The notes beneath the pieces were generated by a model. It had not been told where the DNA came from and did not search any database. It worked only from the letters and a program-made list of their open reading frames with translations. The position numbers and the translations under genes are program-made. DNA of 64,000 bases. Source: Lagopus muta (taxonomy: Eukaryota; Chordata; Aves; Galliformes; Phasianidae). The DNA lies in NCBI RefSeq assembly GCF_023343835.1, contig NC_064439.1, positions 32,066,508 to 32,130,507 on the forward strand, given 5' to 3'. Below, one piece after another: positions 1-13,100 of the stretch. How positions within the stretch are numbered: the stretch's first letter is position 1; each line of letters starts with the position of its first letter.

Positions 1-1670
1 GTAGCAGCATCCCTGTAAACTCAGCAAACGTCGGAGATGCTGTTACAAAACGGAGGACTTCTTTTATTGCTTCTCACATTTCAATAGGGGAAAAGTCATT
101 AGCAGAAGGCTGTTCTTTGTACAGACTCTCCATTTGGAAAGGAGGGAAGATATTCCAGTAAGGGATCAGTGAGTGAGTACAACATGGCCCATCAGTGAAG
201 GCAGATGTTTCAGCAGGAAGGATAAAAAATAGAACACAATAAGTATTTGGATCTGAATTAAAAACTATATGTCTAAAATGAGTAGGCAGTGATTTACTTA
301 CACACAAACACACAGACATATATATGTGTACGCATTTCCCCTTGGAACAAAAACTGCCTTTTAAATTCTTCTCAGTCGAGTTTTACTGACAAACTTGTTT
401 GACGGGCATCAGGGACCCAAAGCAAGCTTCAAAGGAAAAAGTAGCCATCACTCATTCTTCATTGGATTTCTATGACAGAATGATCAAATTCTGTAGAACC
501 TGGCATAAGCACATCATTATCAAACCCTGCTTTAGCATTTCTTAACTGATCACGGAGGCTGAGGTCCTTGGTGACTCCTGTTTTCTGGCACTGTTTGTAG
601 TTATTTGACCTTTTCTCAGTGGATAATCCACACAAAAAGCCCTAATTACTTCCCCAGCTTTGAGCAGTCCAGCACTGTGAATAATCAATGACACTGATTT
701 AGGTATTGCACAATCAGATGCTTATGGTGTTTAAAGAACATTTTTCCATTGACCTGCCACAGCCGCAGGACAATACCAAGCACTGAAGTTGCTGCTGTAA
801 TCACAAGCTGACCAAGTGACCTTGGGGGTCTGAAGTTGATTACTGAGGCCTTGATTTGAACAGATACAACACATTTTTAATGATTTCTTTATTTTTATTT
901 TCTTACAGCAGCACTTAAATCAGGGTGCAACTAGAAAATGCTAGTGTACTGACAGAATCAGAGTAAGATTTGTCCACAATCACAGCTGCATCATTTTTTT
1001 TTGTCTTAGTATCACCTCAATCCTAATTTTTGCTGTTAGAATGCACAGCGCTGTAGGAAATCTCGTTTTCCCTGTTGAATTTAGATTTATCTTTTAAAAA
1101 TAACACAGTTGGGTTCTCAATTGTCCAATTCCTTCAAAAGAATATGAAGTACTGAAGCTCATTCTTTGATCTCCCATCCTTTGCATTTTCCAGAGCACAC
1201 TACAGTCACCTTTATAAATACAAATTCCTGTTGGGTGTATTTGTGCAGTCAGACTACACAGTCCAGGGAGACATTTCAGGATGGCAGGAGGCAAACAGCA
1301 CAATTCAGAGGCAGAAAAATTCTGGAGAAGAGATATCAAAAGTGCTCTGAATAACTCAGCATTCAAGATTTATACTGCTCCTAGTGACTTCAGAGCATAC
1401 TCAGCTCTTCAGGCAAATAACCCAGCTTTCCAGTAACCTTTGCCAATGTAGTTTGGTAATATTTTTAGAAAAAACTGTTTCTGAACACTGTTTCCAATGA
1501 ACTCGGCACAAACATGCTAAGCATGTGTTTCTTGCATAAATACGTTCTACGTGAAGAACATTTCAGCTCAATAAATGTTTGTTTCTAGAGTATCACAACC
1601 AGTGCTAAAAGCTGTTTTCTTTTTAATCATCAACACACTAATGAAAAACTGGTTATGTTTAGTCTGCAAT
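1..1670. other. gene-poor flank, leftmost block
   Basis: AT-rich non-coding sequence. The open frames are short, overlap on both strands and resemble no protein I know. From about 690 to 870 the sequence is less simple and holds a retinoid-receptor-type direct repeat, listed separately. No RNA gene or transposon was recognised in the rest. Confidence 0.6.
809..822 (-). promoter_or_regulatory. candidate DR2 retinoid receptor site
   Basis: The plus strand reads TGACCA-AG-TGACCT, which is AGGTCA-CT-TGGTCA on the minus strand: two nuclear-receptor half sites in direct repeat with a 2-base spacer. DR2 elements can bind RAR/RXR. One half site is the perfect consensus and the other has T in its first position. 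It lies about 52 kb from HOXA1 on its 3' side. Function is inferred from the motif only, and such pairs also occur by chance. Confidence 0.3.
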
Positions 1671-1890
1671 AAGGTTGGATATTAGGAAACACTGCTCCAA
1701 AAGAGTTGTAGAGTACTGGAACTGGCCTCTCGAGGAGGTGGCCTGTCCATAGGGGCGTTCAAGAAACATGTAGATGTGACACTGAGGGACATGATTTAAT
1801 GGGCAATACTGGTGATAGGTGGATGGTTGGATTAGGTCATCTTAATGATCTTTTCCAATCTTACTGATTATGTGATTCTCTGATTCTATG
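1671..1890 (+). mobile_element. CR1 LINE 3' fragment
   Basis: About 220 bases follow the CR1 3' end: 'AAGGTTGGATATTAGGAAA', a GGAGGTGG block, 'GTTCAAGAAACATGTAGATG', 'GAGGGACATGATTTAATGGG', 'TAGGTGGATGGTTGGATTAG', and finally 'GATTCTCTGATTCTATG', the short terminal repeat typical of CR1. Only the 3' untranslated tail is present, as is usual for 5'-truncated CR1 copies, and it differs from the remembered consensus at many positions, so it is old. There is no coding capacity. Confidence 0.92.
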
Positions 1891-4800
1891 AAAACTACCT
1901 TTATTATCTGAAAGGAACTATTAAAGAAACTATTTAATATTAGTTAACCTGTGCTGAAATAATGGGCAACAATGCAACCTCTTTTTTTTCTTCTGATTGA
2001 CTAACTCTGTGTACTTTCAGTGTGCTGGGATATTGGCAACTCCCATTTGTCATGATGTCCCATCAGATGGCTAAACCAAGGTATAGAACTGTGCGCAGAA
2101 CCCCATGAGAGGCACAGCCCCAAGTGAGGACCAAAGTGCATGTCCTTGTCTGCCACTAATGAGCACAGAGAGCTGGAGGACGGCCCTTTGCCCATGCTCT
2201 TCTTTACCATGAGGTTATGTTTACGTGCTCTGCTGAAAGAGAGTTATAATAGCATTTAGGTCTTCGGTGTTTTTTCAGTCCCAGAGAAGGAGCAGTTGTT
2301 CAGTGGAACAATGGGTTTGAGATGAACATGATTTTGGAGAAATCCCCTTGTTTCTTGAATGCCAGTGCGTAAATTCTTCTAAAAACTGCTCAGCCTACCT
2401 CTACAAATAAGATATGATTACAGCAGCCAGGGTGTACTGGATGCACCTTTCCTTTGCTAATATGTAGACAAATTGTCTTTATCCTGTTTCCAATTCACTA
2501 TTACACTGAGCTGAGCTGAAACTTAATTGAAATAAATATTCCTCTTCCCAGCATCGCAACTGTTCCTCTCTTCTAAAACAGATAAAAATGTGAAGGAGAC
2601 AGGGAGCTTTATCATCTCCCCCAAGATCCAAATGTTTCAAGTACTTTAATTTCTCATGTTCAAATTATTGGTTGTCCACTATCTTAGGTGGTTTCCTGAG
2701 ATGAAAGAAGGGTAAATCATCTCACAACTGATCGTGGTCCATAGCCTGCCTTGGGAAGCTGTTCTCAGAAGGGCTGCAAATCAAACAAAACCTTCCTAAT
2801 GAAAAAGGCACTCACTTGCTGAGCTGTGAGCGGCCTTTGCATGTAACATGGTGATTAAAAAATGATATCTAAATAACAGGCACTTCACTATCACATTCTG
2901 TAGTAGTGCTCAAGAGATACAGTCCCTGAGTGTTTACACACCAATACAAACAGTGATAAGGCTGTTGATTCTGCGAAAAACTACCATGTTAAGTAGTAAC
3001 TCAGATGAATAGCGTATTTTCGATGCACTAAATCCAATCAGATAAAAGCTGTGTGATTCAGAGTAGAAGTATAAATACAGTGGCACATCTCTGCAGTTCA
3101 TGTGGGGCCAAATGCACATTCTTACACAAATCAGAGAGTGCCTAAAGGTTTGGTTGAAGTCGTTGATTCTTTAATAATTCTGATAATTCATTCAAATGGT
3201 GGTTCTTAAAAGGAGGAACAAAGCACCATTTGGTGTTGTTGGGAAGTTGGACTATGCACAAAGATCCTGACTTGCAGGGGAAGGGGAAGTTTATGCTGCT
3301 ATTCATCTGATGGAAGAGCTGGCTTTGTTATTTTACACCAGGAGCAATGACAAATCTTTTATACACCTCCTTCCCTTTGCATCTCTTGTCCTCTGCTTTG
3401 TTCTGCTTTCACTCTTAATGGAGGGCAACAGGTCTTATGCCTTGTGGCACATACGCAGCTGCTGAGAAAGGCCCTAAAAAAAAGACATTTCACCATTTAC
3501 ATTTCCACAAAATACTTCTGAATCCTTTCAGAAAATAAATTCTTTAGAATGAATGCAAAATGCAACATTAGGAAGTACATGCTTCCTAAATATAATATCC
3601 TCATTTTTCTCTTCTGCAAGAAATTTATTGTGTCATCAGATCTGACTGAAATTTCAGTTACCCATAATGTTATGTTGATATATTTGATTTATTTTTTTAT
3701 TGCATTGTGGAATAGAAAATGTGTTTATGACTTTGTCCCATTAATATTTTCACAGGAACTTAATCAGTACAGATTTTAACCAAGAAAGTTTGCAGTTCTT
3801 CTGTTTTGACAGTAATCTCCCCATATATTTAATAATTTCTGCAAAAATAATTTTTCCTCCAGATAAATTTCCCTTTCAAAGCTTATAGAGATGCTACTTA
3901 CTCAGAAAAAAAAAAAGAAAGACAACGATCCTGAGAATCATCTCTTTTCATTTGCAAGAGAATTCTTATGCATTTTCCCAACATGAATTTAAGATCAAAC
4001 TTGCTGTGGAAGATTTTTTTATTTTAAAGCAAACTTTACTTAGCATGTTTCTGGGCTTTATTTGTAGATGATGCTGAGATTTTTGGGGTTTTCTCAGCCA
4101 GTTAAAAATCCCTTTTTTTGTAGACACTTTCTGTTCTCAGATTAGACAGTGGAATGTTTTCCAGAACATTTATGCTACAACGGAAAGGAGACAACCAAGG
4201 AGAAAGAGCTGCCTAGCCTCACCCAAATCCAAGTGTATCAGTGGTTGTGATTGTGGAATACCATGTAGCAATGGTTTGAGCAGGATTGCTTCCTTCTTTC
4301 ACATATGGACAGCATTCAGCATGGACAGAATCACTCAGCAGAGATTTTAAATGAGGATAAGAGCATTTATTAAAGCCGTGATTAAAAGAGAGAGAGAAGC
4401 TAATTAATTGAGATTTCTTAGACATATTTAAAACAGACATTCCAGGTATTAGAATTTTGGGCCTCACTTCTGGCTCCTTTACCCACCTGGGCAGATGTTT
4501 ATTCCACACACATTGGAATCAATAGCCCAGCTGTATAATATTTCTAAGCTGGACTGTTGCCAGGGTTCATATAAATATTTTATTGTACTCAGAGCTCTGG
4601 GAAGAAGATGGAAGTAACAAGCCAATTTAGAGAGGGGCTATTCAGTTTACTGGTGGCTCCAATCTTGGAAACTTCCTTTTCATAACCAAAAATGGGAAAT
4701 TCTTGGCTTTTTATTAGCTGTACTTGTGAAATTTTGGAGAGAAGCAGTCAGATTGCAGTGCCATTCCACAAGCTGGCTATGAGGGCAGGGGGACAAAGAG

Positions 4801-5569
4801 CAAGCTGTCTGTGTGGTGATATATACCTTCCAGGCCTGTGCTTTGCTCTTTATGCATTTCTAATCATGGCTTTTCGTGCCAGAATTTCTTTAAAATGCAC
4901 CAATAAAAATATGTTCTAAAGAAAAATGTTTTAGGTTTAATACAAGCCAATATTATTGCATACAAAGTCTTCTTTGCCTTCAGCTAGGTCTGCTCTACAG
5001 TTTTCCTTTTTTTTTTTTTCCACTGTGGCCAATATTTACACAGTACTACAGGAAACGACATTCTTTTCTGAGTTATAGACACTCATAGCAGTAAATTTGG
5101 TGTGAATGTTAAACTACATTTGGGTTTGGTCACTCTTCTGTATAACAACATGTGAGCAGCAAGGGAAGCTAAGGAAGGTAATCATCAGGGACACCAAAAT
5201 AGAGCGTGGCTCCTCAGTATGAGGAGTAGGTTGTCATTCTGTCAGTCTGCTCCCTGGTCAGTCCCGTCAGTCTGTCTGTCCATTCTCCCCCTTCTATGAG
5301 CTCACCCACTGATTTTGTCCAGATCTGAGAGGGATAAAGATGTAAGAGATATTAAGTACTTAAAATAGTCCTGAAAATGATCGACCTGAGAAAGGGCTGT
5401 GCTTGGCTCCCACCAGGGAACCCAGGCACCAAACACAAGGCTGCACACAGGCGGCCTCAGCTGCTCCACAAGGAACTTCTGTTACCCACATGAGGTGAAC
5501 ACAGCTTGTTTTCATAAAATGCATCTGTAGATCTTTGATAAGGGCTCACCTGTACTCTAGTGTACCCAG
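1891..5569. other. gene-poor flank
   Basis: AT-rich sequence with no recognisable exon, RNA gene or transposon. Open frames of 60-96 codons occur on both strands without resembling known proteins. A GTCAGTCTG-like motif recurs imperfectly around 5235-5285. T runs occur, for example near 5007-5020. Nothing further could be supported. Confidence 0.6.
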
Positions 5570-5680
5570 ATCACTGCAAGATCATCCAGTACAACTGTCC
5601 ACCTACCACCAATATTTCCCCACTAAACCATGTCCTTCAGTGCAACATCGAAACATTTCTTGAATATATGACAATGCTCA
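5570..5680 (-). mobile_element. CR1 LINE fragment
   Basis: On the plus strand this reads as the reverse complement of the CR1 3' region: 'AGATCATCCAGTACAACTGT', 'CCACCTACCACCAATATTTC', 'CCCACTAAACCATGTC', 'TTCAGTGCAACATCGAAAC', 'ATTTCTTGAATA'. These are the same CR1 segments seen in the opposite sense at 1671-1890. The terminal repeat is missing and the far end fades out, so it is a decayed internal piece with approximate boundaries. Confidence 0.85.
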
Positions 5681-7669
5681 GACATATTTAGGAGATTTCT
5701 GTTAGCTTGGCATGGTTGCTGTGTGCAAGGAACTCATATTATCTCTCTTTCACCTGCAAAGATATGTGATTAAATCAGCAATGCCAACACCTCCTGGATT
5801 GCTTTTCCATCATGCCAAACCTGTATCAATCTGCATCAGCTCAGCTCTGCCACCAACACCATTTTTCTGCATTCTTCCAAAATCACAATTGTTCACTTAT
5901 CTCAAGGAGATTTTCCTTACCATGTCATATTAGTAGAAAGAGCACACGTGAGTATTCTCATTAATAAAATTGAGACAACTGATTTTAGAGTCTGCAAGCT
6001 GAGTAAAAATGTGTTATATATCAAAAGTGCTCTGAGTTTTCTTTGTGAGGTGACATCCTTCAACCTTGATAAATACAAAGTATAAAAAGGAGCCAGATCT
6101 GTATTATGAAGGTATTTCATTTAGACATCAGTGTTGAGAGGGGAAAGGATTAAACCATCTTTCCGTATTAATCTACAGTATGCTTAAACATAAGAAAAAA
6201 TGTCTTGACCATTCTGGAATAAAAATAAATAAACCACCAAACTTGGTAGGAATTCACCAATTTATGCAGCTGGACCAAAACCAATTTTTGTGGAGGACAA
6301 AAATATTTTTTTGCCAATTTGGCCCAACTGTATTCAGTACATCGTATGAGCACGGGGCCTTGATGGCATTATGTTCTGCCTATCACAGCACTATCACTGC
6401 TGGAAGAGATAGCACATGGTGGTCTCAGTCCTGATGGTTGCATGGAAGGGAGGGAGCTGGGTCTGAGTGTGCCGGACCCTCGGTATCTGTCCCTGCCAGC
6501 CACGGGCAGCTTCCAGATAAACCCATCATCCTGACAGGGCAAATCAGTGCTGAAAGGCTGTGAGCTCTGAGGGGCTTTGCCCCACTGATACGACAGAGTC
6601 ATCCCTGATAAGCAGCAGTGCTCTTTTTCCCCTGAGCTGAGGCTGTGCTCCAGCCCTCGGGTGGGCCACACACACTGCACTGGCGATGCCAGCATTTTAG
6701 GCTGAAGTGGCCAGATGGGCATGGTCTCTTCAGTAGGAGCACTGAAGTCCATTTCCTTTCCTTATCGTGAGATATTCACACTGAAATGAAGCGCTTTTAT
6801 CCTAATAAAACTACACTTCTGATGGGGGGAGAAGACGTACTGCATTTTTGGGACAGTTCAAGTGGCACATTTTTAATACGTGGTCAAAACACAGTGCTCA
6901 GTGTCAATATGAATTCCTACTGAGTTCACACTCAGGGTTATACCTATTTAACTGGAAAAATGGGTGCAAAAATTTGTGTCCAAGCAAATCCTTAATACCT
7001 AGTACCTGTTTAATGATTCAGGCTGTGGTAATAATTAAATTGCAAATTTGAAATGTTTGATTGCTTGATTTCAATAAGGAACAAGAATACATAATTCTAT
7101 CTGTAAACACAAGAGTACTAAAAGGCACAGTGTTCCGCTCAAGATCCTTTACATAGCTGCTTGTGTGAAGGATACTTCCCATTTCACGAATTGAGATATT
7201 AAACTTCAAAAGGGGCAGATATAGATGACCATTCGGACTTTTTTCACAAACTCTTATCATGACTGTGAATTATTTTCTAGCGTTCCAAACAGAAGCATTC
7301 CCACAGGAATGACAAATTAGTTGATGGTGCTGCAGGAGAAGCTTTGCAGTCCTCCTCTTTTGAAGTCCTTAATGATGTGAGTTTCTCAGTGCTTCAGTCC
7401 TGGCTGCTGCTCACCCCATTCATTTAAAAGTTAGGTGCAGTGAAAATTATCCATTGCCTTTTCTTCCTTTACCCCTGCTGCCCAGAGCTGTGACCAGATG
7501 CAAACGTGATGATGTGCCTGTGCATGCCACTGTTGCTGAACTGTAAGCAAAGCAAGAGAAAAGTCTGATTTTGAAAATAAACCCGAGGTGCTCGATGAGT
7601 GAAATGTCAAGTAGATTCATGTCTGGCAAAGGACTCTTCCTTGTCCATCATCATCCAATCAATGACACT

Positions 7670-7686
7670 TGAACCTGGGTTGACCA
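7670..7686 (-). promoter_or_regulatory. candidate DR5 retinoic acid response element
   Basis: The plus strand reads TGAACC-TGGGT-TGACCA. On the minus strand this is TGGTCA-ACCCA-GGTTCA: two half sites in direct repeat with a 5-base spacer, the classical RAR/RXR arrangement. GGTTCA is a strong half site, while TGGTCA has T instead of A/G at its first position. A further GGTCA follows immediately, giving a TGACC-A-GGTCA everted pair at 7681-7691. It lies about 45 kb 3' of HOXA1. Function is inferred from the motif. Confidence 0.4.
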
Positions 7687-10092
7687 GGTCACCACACCAG
7701 CCCTGCTCAAAGCAGGGGGAAATTTATAGGTCACTTTTTTGAATGACAATTAGTACAAGAAGATATGGAAATCCCACTGCCTTTCAAAGCCTTACTGTTT
7801 TACCATGCCAAAGTCCCAGTGTACCATGCGCAGCAGCATACCTGCTCTCTGTGTTCTTTACATGAGGAGAAACAAAAGACCTTTAGGAAACTGTCTCTCT
7901 AGTGGCTGTTGTCTGATTAGAAAGTCCTCAGGGGATTAGCAGTATGAATTTCACAGCTTGTCCCTCCTGCCCCGCTGCATTAAGGTTAGAAGGATGTGCT
8001 TAGATCAAATCAGGAGGAGATTAAAGGAAAAGAAACCCCAGAGCAATTCTCTTTTGCATTTGAATGAATATTTGTAGTCAATAGTCATTTACCATTTCTT
8101 TTAAAATATGCTTGAGTTTTAGCGAAGCAAAGTTCAAATGTTGCCATGAGACACCAATATCTTATACTTCCATTTTAGATTAGTTATATCATTTACAGTT
8201 AATTTGTTATACTTGTACATATTTGCTGTTGCATGTAATCCTTCAATTTGCTCACGAGATTTCATCAAGTCCCCAAGAAGATCAAAAGCTTTAAAGGTTT
8301 TGTTTGCATTTCCATGTAAGACTTAGTACTTTCTCACTGCAAAATGGCCTAGAGAGCATTCTTTAAACCCATGTTAACTGTCAACAGACAGAGCCTGCAG
8401 GGGACATCTTTGAGGTGTGCACGATCAAACAGAAATATATTTTAACCTTTTGTACAACAAAGTGTGGAAAAAAATCCAATTTCCTATGAAACTCTCACTA
8501 CGCTGCCTGTGAAATCTATTCTACCAGAGATGCTCTTTAAAGGGGCAAATGATGCAGATGGGTTTCTTTAGCATGGAGCTGTAAAGGATGCTTTTAAAAG
8601 CACAATATGGTACTAGAAGGAGAAATATGGGAAAATGCTGTCCTAAGGTATATTATCTATATCTGCATCTGTTACCAAATTGCTATAATAAGAGATGGTC
8701 CTGGCACCAGCACCTTTATGCTAAGTAACATCATAAGTCAAACTGCTGATTCTTCACAAAGGGAAAAATAAATCTCACTTAATGCTAGCAGAGAGAAGCA
8801 TGGCTGCAGGACTGATAGGCAAGAAAAACCACGCTGGATTCATTTCTGCTCCCTTCTGCAGCTGGGTAACATTATTTCTGTGACAGGGTGCAAATGAAAA
8901 CCAAACTTAACCCAGCACACTTCAGAACTTAGGTAATCAGGTGGTGAAATGGTAAAACATTTCATAGATCTTGGATAAACTTTCATTTCTATCTATCTTT
9001 CATAGATAAACATAGATCTTCGAACAGAAAGTGATCTAAGACTAGCCAGCATTTTGGAGTATGTGGCTTTTCGTGTAGGCACCTCATGAACTGGCTGCCT
9101 TTCAAAAGGAGCAGCTCAGCTTGAAGCACTGTGGCAGACTTAGGCTCGTTCTTCTAGATTTTACTAAGGGAGATAGCCATTGATAAAGAAAACCCTTAGA
9201 AACAATGCATGAAAAAAGCAAACCAATTACCCGTTGCAGCTTGGATATATCAAGTTAGTCGGCTATGTGTTCTGCCATACAGTGTATTGAGCATTGCAGC
9301 CCGACACAGAAAGGGTTGAGCACAGTGATTAAAATAGCACTACATAGGCAGCTCTAGCAGCTCTATGGATGAACAACTGTAGTGAACAGAGTCAGCTCCA
9401 GGCTTTTGGGGACCTTGGAAGCATTTTCCCAAGCATCCAAAATGTCTCAAGAAAAGCCCATCCCCAGAGATGAGCAATATTCCTGAGTGTGTGGTTACAC
9501 AAACTTTCTCTCTGGCTGAAGAGCTTTCCCAGAGGTCAGTGGTCTCTCAATAGCACTGTTTTAGCTATTTGTGAGGTTGCGTCCAAACCCTTGTCAGTGC
9601 AATGACTTGTTCTTTCTGATTTTATTTGTTAACAGTGCTTTTGGAAGAATTCAATCTAGAACAACTCACAATTAGGCACATAGCAAAGCAGCACTAACAG
9701 TTGCTCTTTTGCAGCTGATGGAGTGATGAACAGAGAGACAAAGGAGGAAATGAACAAGGAGGTTGAGGCAAGGGCTGGAGCCCCTTGAGCTGCCTTTGCT
9801 GCTGGAGAAAAATACTCATCTCTCACATTCCTAAACCTCGAAGCTATTGTGATTGCTCACCTCTTACTTTGGCTCGGCTGCAAAAACACATTTCCCTACA
9901 AATAATGTTAGCAATATGGCTTCCAGCTAGTGTTTGGGTCAGATAGGAAGCCCTGCATGGCAAACAAGAGCAATCAATGCAGATTAATGATGCCTGCTTT
10001 TATTCACGTCTAGGTATTTCAGAGATGCAGCTGATAGCCAATCTCTCTTGCTTGTATTTATGCAAGCCACATTTATATGGTTAGCTTTTGGT

Positions 10093-10174
10093 TGATTGAT
10101 TTTGTACTTTTGCTTGTTTGGGTTTTGTTAGGTTTATTTCATTTCATGACAATATGGCTGATTTATTTCTGACA
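10093..10174 (+). promoter_or_regulatory. candidate HOX/PBX and MEIS motif cluster
   Basis: TGATTGATTT at 10093-10102 and TGATTTATTT at 10159-10168 both fit the HOX-PBX consensus TGATNNAT. The second is followed one base later by TGACA (10170-10174), a MEIS/PREP half site, giving a compact HOX-PBX-MEIS order. The surrounding 9.95-10.32 kb looks like a candidate conserved element. AT-rich background makes chance matches possible. Confidence 0.3.
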
Positions 10175-13100
10175 ACAGTAGCAGTTTAATGCAAAACATT
10201 ATTGAAAGCTTCATATAACTTATGTTTTTAATTTCTGCAAATACCACCTAGATGCTATAGGGAAAGACACTATATAAATCTTAAAGTTAAATAAATATTT
10301 ACTGTACAAGTGACTTGTGTTAATGAATACTGCAGAGGGAGCAGAGCATGCAGATTCACCAGGAAACAACAGCGCCATATGCAACACCATCCTTGAGTGA
10401 GAACAAATTTGTCATAGGGTCAGAATCGCTGTTGCACGGCTTGTTCAGCTCAGACTGCTAGGTGATGGCAGCACAGCTTTCATTAGAGGGTGGTCAGCAT
10501 GGCTTGATGAGTAAATTCATCTCAGCAAAAAACAATGCAAAGAGAACATGTAAGAAAAAATAACAGTTGAAAAAAAAACAAGAATGAAGGTACAGTTCTT
10601 TCCGTATGAATTGTGCTGCTCTTCTGTTCGTCTGCATTTCTGCAGAGTAGTATCTTAAAACCTCCCAGAAGTTAAGAGAGAAAACAGATTTGAGCTACAT
10701 ACCCCTTCTCTATCCTTTATCGTAGGAACAATACAAAGATATCCAAACTGGTGACTGGTGTCTCCGTAGGACTTTTTTTCATTGGTCTTGTTCTAGAAGT
10801 TAAAGTCTATGTGGCCAATGCCATGAAAACCATTGTCCCACGCTCCTTTTGTATCCTCCCCGTGCCTTTTGTTGTGTGGTTTTAGCTTCTCTTTCCCACC
10901 AACTGTAAAACACCTGAGTTTATGCAAATTATCATTATTTTGAATTTTATTGCTCCATTTCCCCTCAATTTATCTGGATTTCTTCACTTCCTTGGTACAT
11001 TCTCCCCTCTCATTCAGAGATGAATAAAATGTGATCCCCATGGTCCTTTGCTGGTTGGTCCCTTTCATGTGCTTTGAACTTTAAGCAATGATCAACAAAT
11101 ACTAGGGGATTTTTGTTATCCATGCCATTCTCTTTCATGTGCCTTTTTTTTTTTTTTTTTGCCACACTTGAAGATGAAGCCTTTCATATCTATGAAGTTT
11201 AAAATTAGTCTCTAAAGTTCAAGGTATCTTACAGCCAGTAAAATTGTAGATTTTGTGATTTGGTCTGGTAAGGCTCCAAAGTGAAGTTCCTTTGTTTTTA
11301 CCAATATAGAAAAGATCCCAAATGAAAGACCACTCGATAAAAATAGAGGATTTTCATCTCTGAGAGCATTTCACAGAGCTTTTGTTTCAAAATCTCACAT
11401 TTCTAGTGTTGATTTAATGGAACAAGGAATTATAAAGCATTTGTGAAGCCAGAGGAAGACTAATCAATAGCATTCTGCATGCCCCATAATGAGACATAGC
11501 TCGAAGTATTCCTTGCCATTGTCTCAGATTGGAAGCTGGTGTCAGATAGGTGGTGAAAGATCTCTTGGATAAAACTCATATGGTATCTGCATCTTTGATG
11601 TAGAACTTTTATGACTCCTCCAGTGCTCTGTAACAAGCTCGACTTGCACTCGAAGGCACTTGGACCGCTTGCTGATATCTTGAGTAGGAGTTCAAGCCCC
11701 ATTGAAGGATCTCACTTAACATCAGCGTGAGCTGTAACACACTTCCCTTTTCCTGTTGACCTCCTCTTGAAGGTTAAAGTTGAGTAGCTGAACTTTAGCT
11801 GCTGCCTAGATATGTGTTGAGTGTTTGATACACACTGTCATCGTAAGCCTGCAAGTAACAGTGGAGCATGTTGCCTTTGAGTATTTTTACACGTTTTCTG
11901 ATAAGTTATTGAAGATGCAAATATTTGAGCTCCTTTCCCAGATACCAGATGTGAAGGTAACTAATACTTGAAGTAAAGGTAGAAAAACATTTCCTGCAAA
12001 AAATTCTGAAGACTGAAAGAAACACACGCACACTTGGCATTTTTAAAAAAGCAAGGGTCAGAATTGTGAGCTTATAATTTAAAACTATATTGGCGCAGAT
12101 TTAAATCACTCTCTTGCATTATTCTGCTGACAATGAGCAGATGAAAGGCATTTACTTCATCATCAGAAGTGTCAACCCTGAGAATGTCACCACTGCAGTT
12201 TGAAACTCAGTTTACCACTGACAAGTTGGGCTGGTCAATTAATAGCAGTACCACCTTGAAAGCACAACCAGTGCAGACTACGCAGTGCTGTTGCGCAAAA
12301 AGGTATAAACAAGTAGTGACTTTCAGGCTTGAATCATTTTTTGCTATGTTGGCGAATTCTACAGAGGGACTGAAACACAGAGCACCACAAATAATACTAG
12401 TTACAAAATTCATGTCAGGTGAGAGATCCTTACAAAACGTAGTGAGAAGAAATATTTTGATGGTGATAGAGGAATAGAAGAGATAAGAAGATGCTATTTT
12501 GCTACAGCTATCTTCCATTAATATCCCAGCACTTAACTGTGACTGACTAGTTCATGTGTGCTGTATCCCAGGTCATCAGTCTCTCAGGTAAATCATAAGT
12601 AAAGCAATAAATCCTTGAATTGGAGCTGGTAAAATTTTAAGACTTGCCTAAATAATAAATATTTTCAAAGGTCCTGGGAAAGTCAGACCAATTTCCTGAA
12701 AATCAGTAAGAACTCAATGCCTGGTCCCCTGTGAAACTCCCAGAAGACAAAAGCAGCACGATCACATGTTAAATTAGCCACCTTAATGCCTGACCTCTTA
12801 GCATTTATTACCTACAGCTATGCAATAAACCCCTACAGCTACCCTACCCTCAGTCTAGATGTTATGCCTACAACTTGGGGAAGTTATGAATTAATATTGT
12901 CTTCTTCCAGACCAGCCAAACTAGTGTTGGAAACAGATTGCTGCTGCTTCTCCAATCTCTTGCAGAAGGCAGCAGAAAGGAATTGAGCAAGTCAGAAGAG
13001 CAGAGAATATGGAAAAACCATCAGCAGTGCTTGGAAAAAAGGAAAGGAAATGCAGGAAATCTCATTGTATTCTTAGCATAGGTAACAAAAGTGAGGAGAA

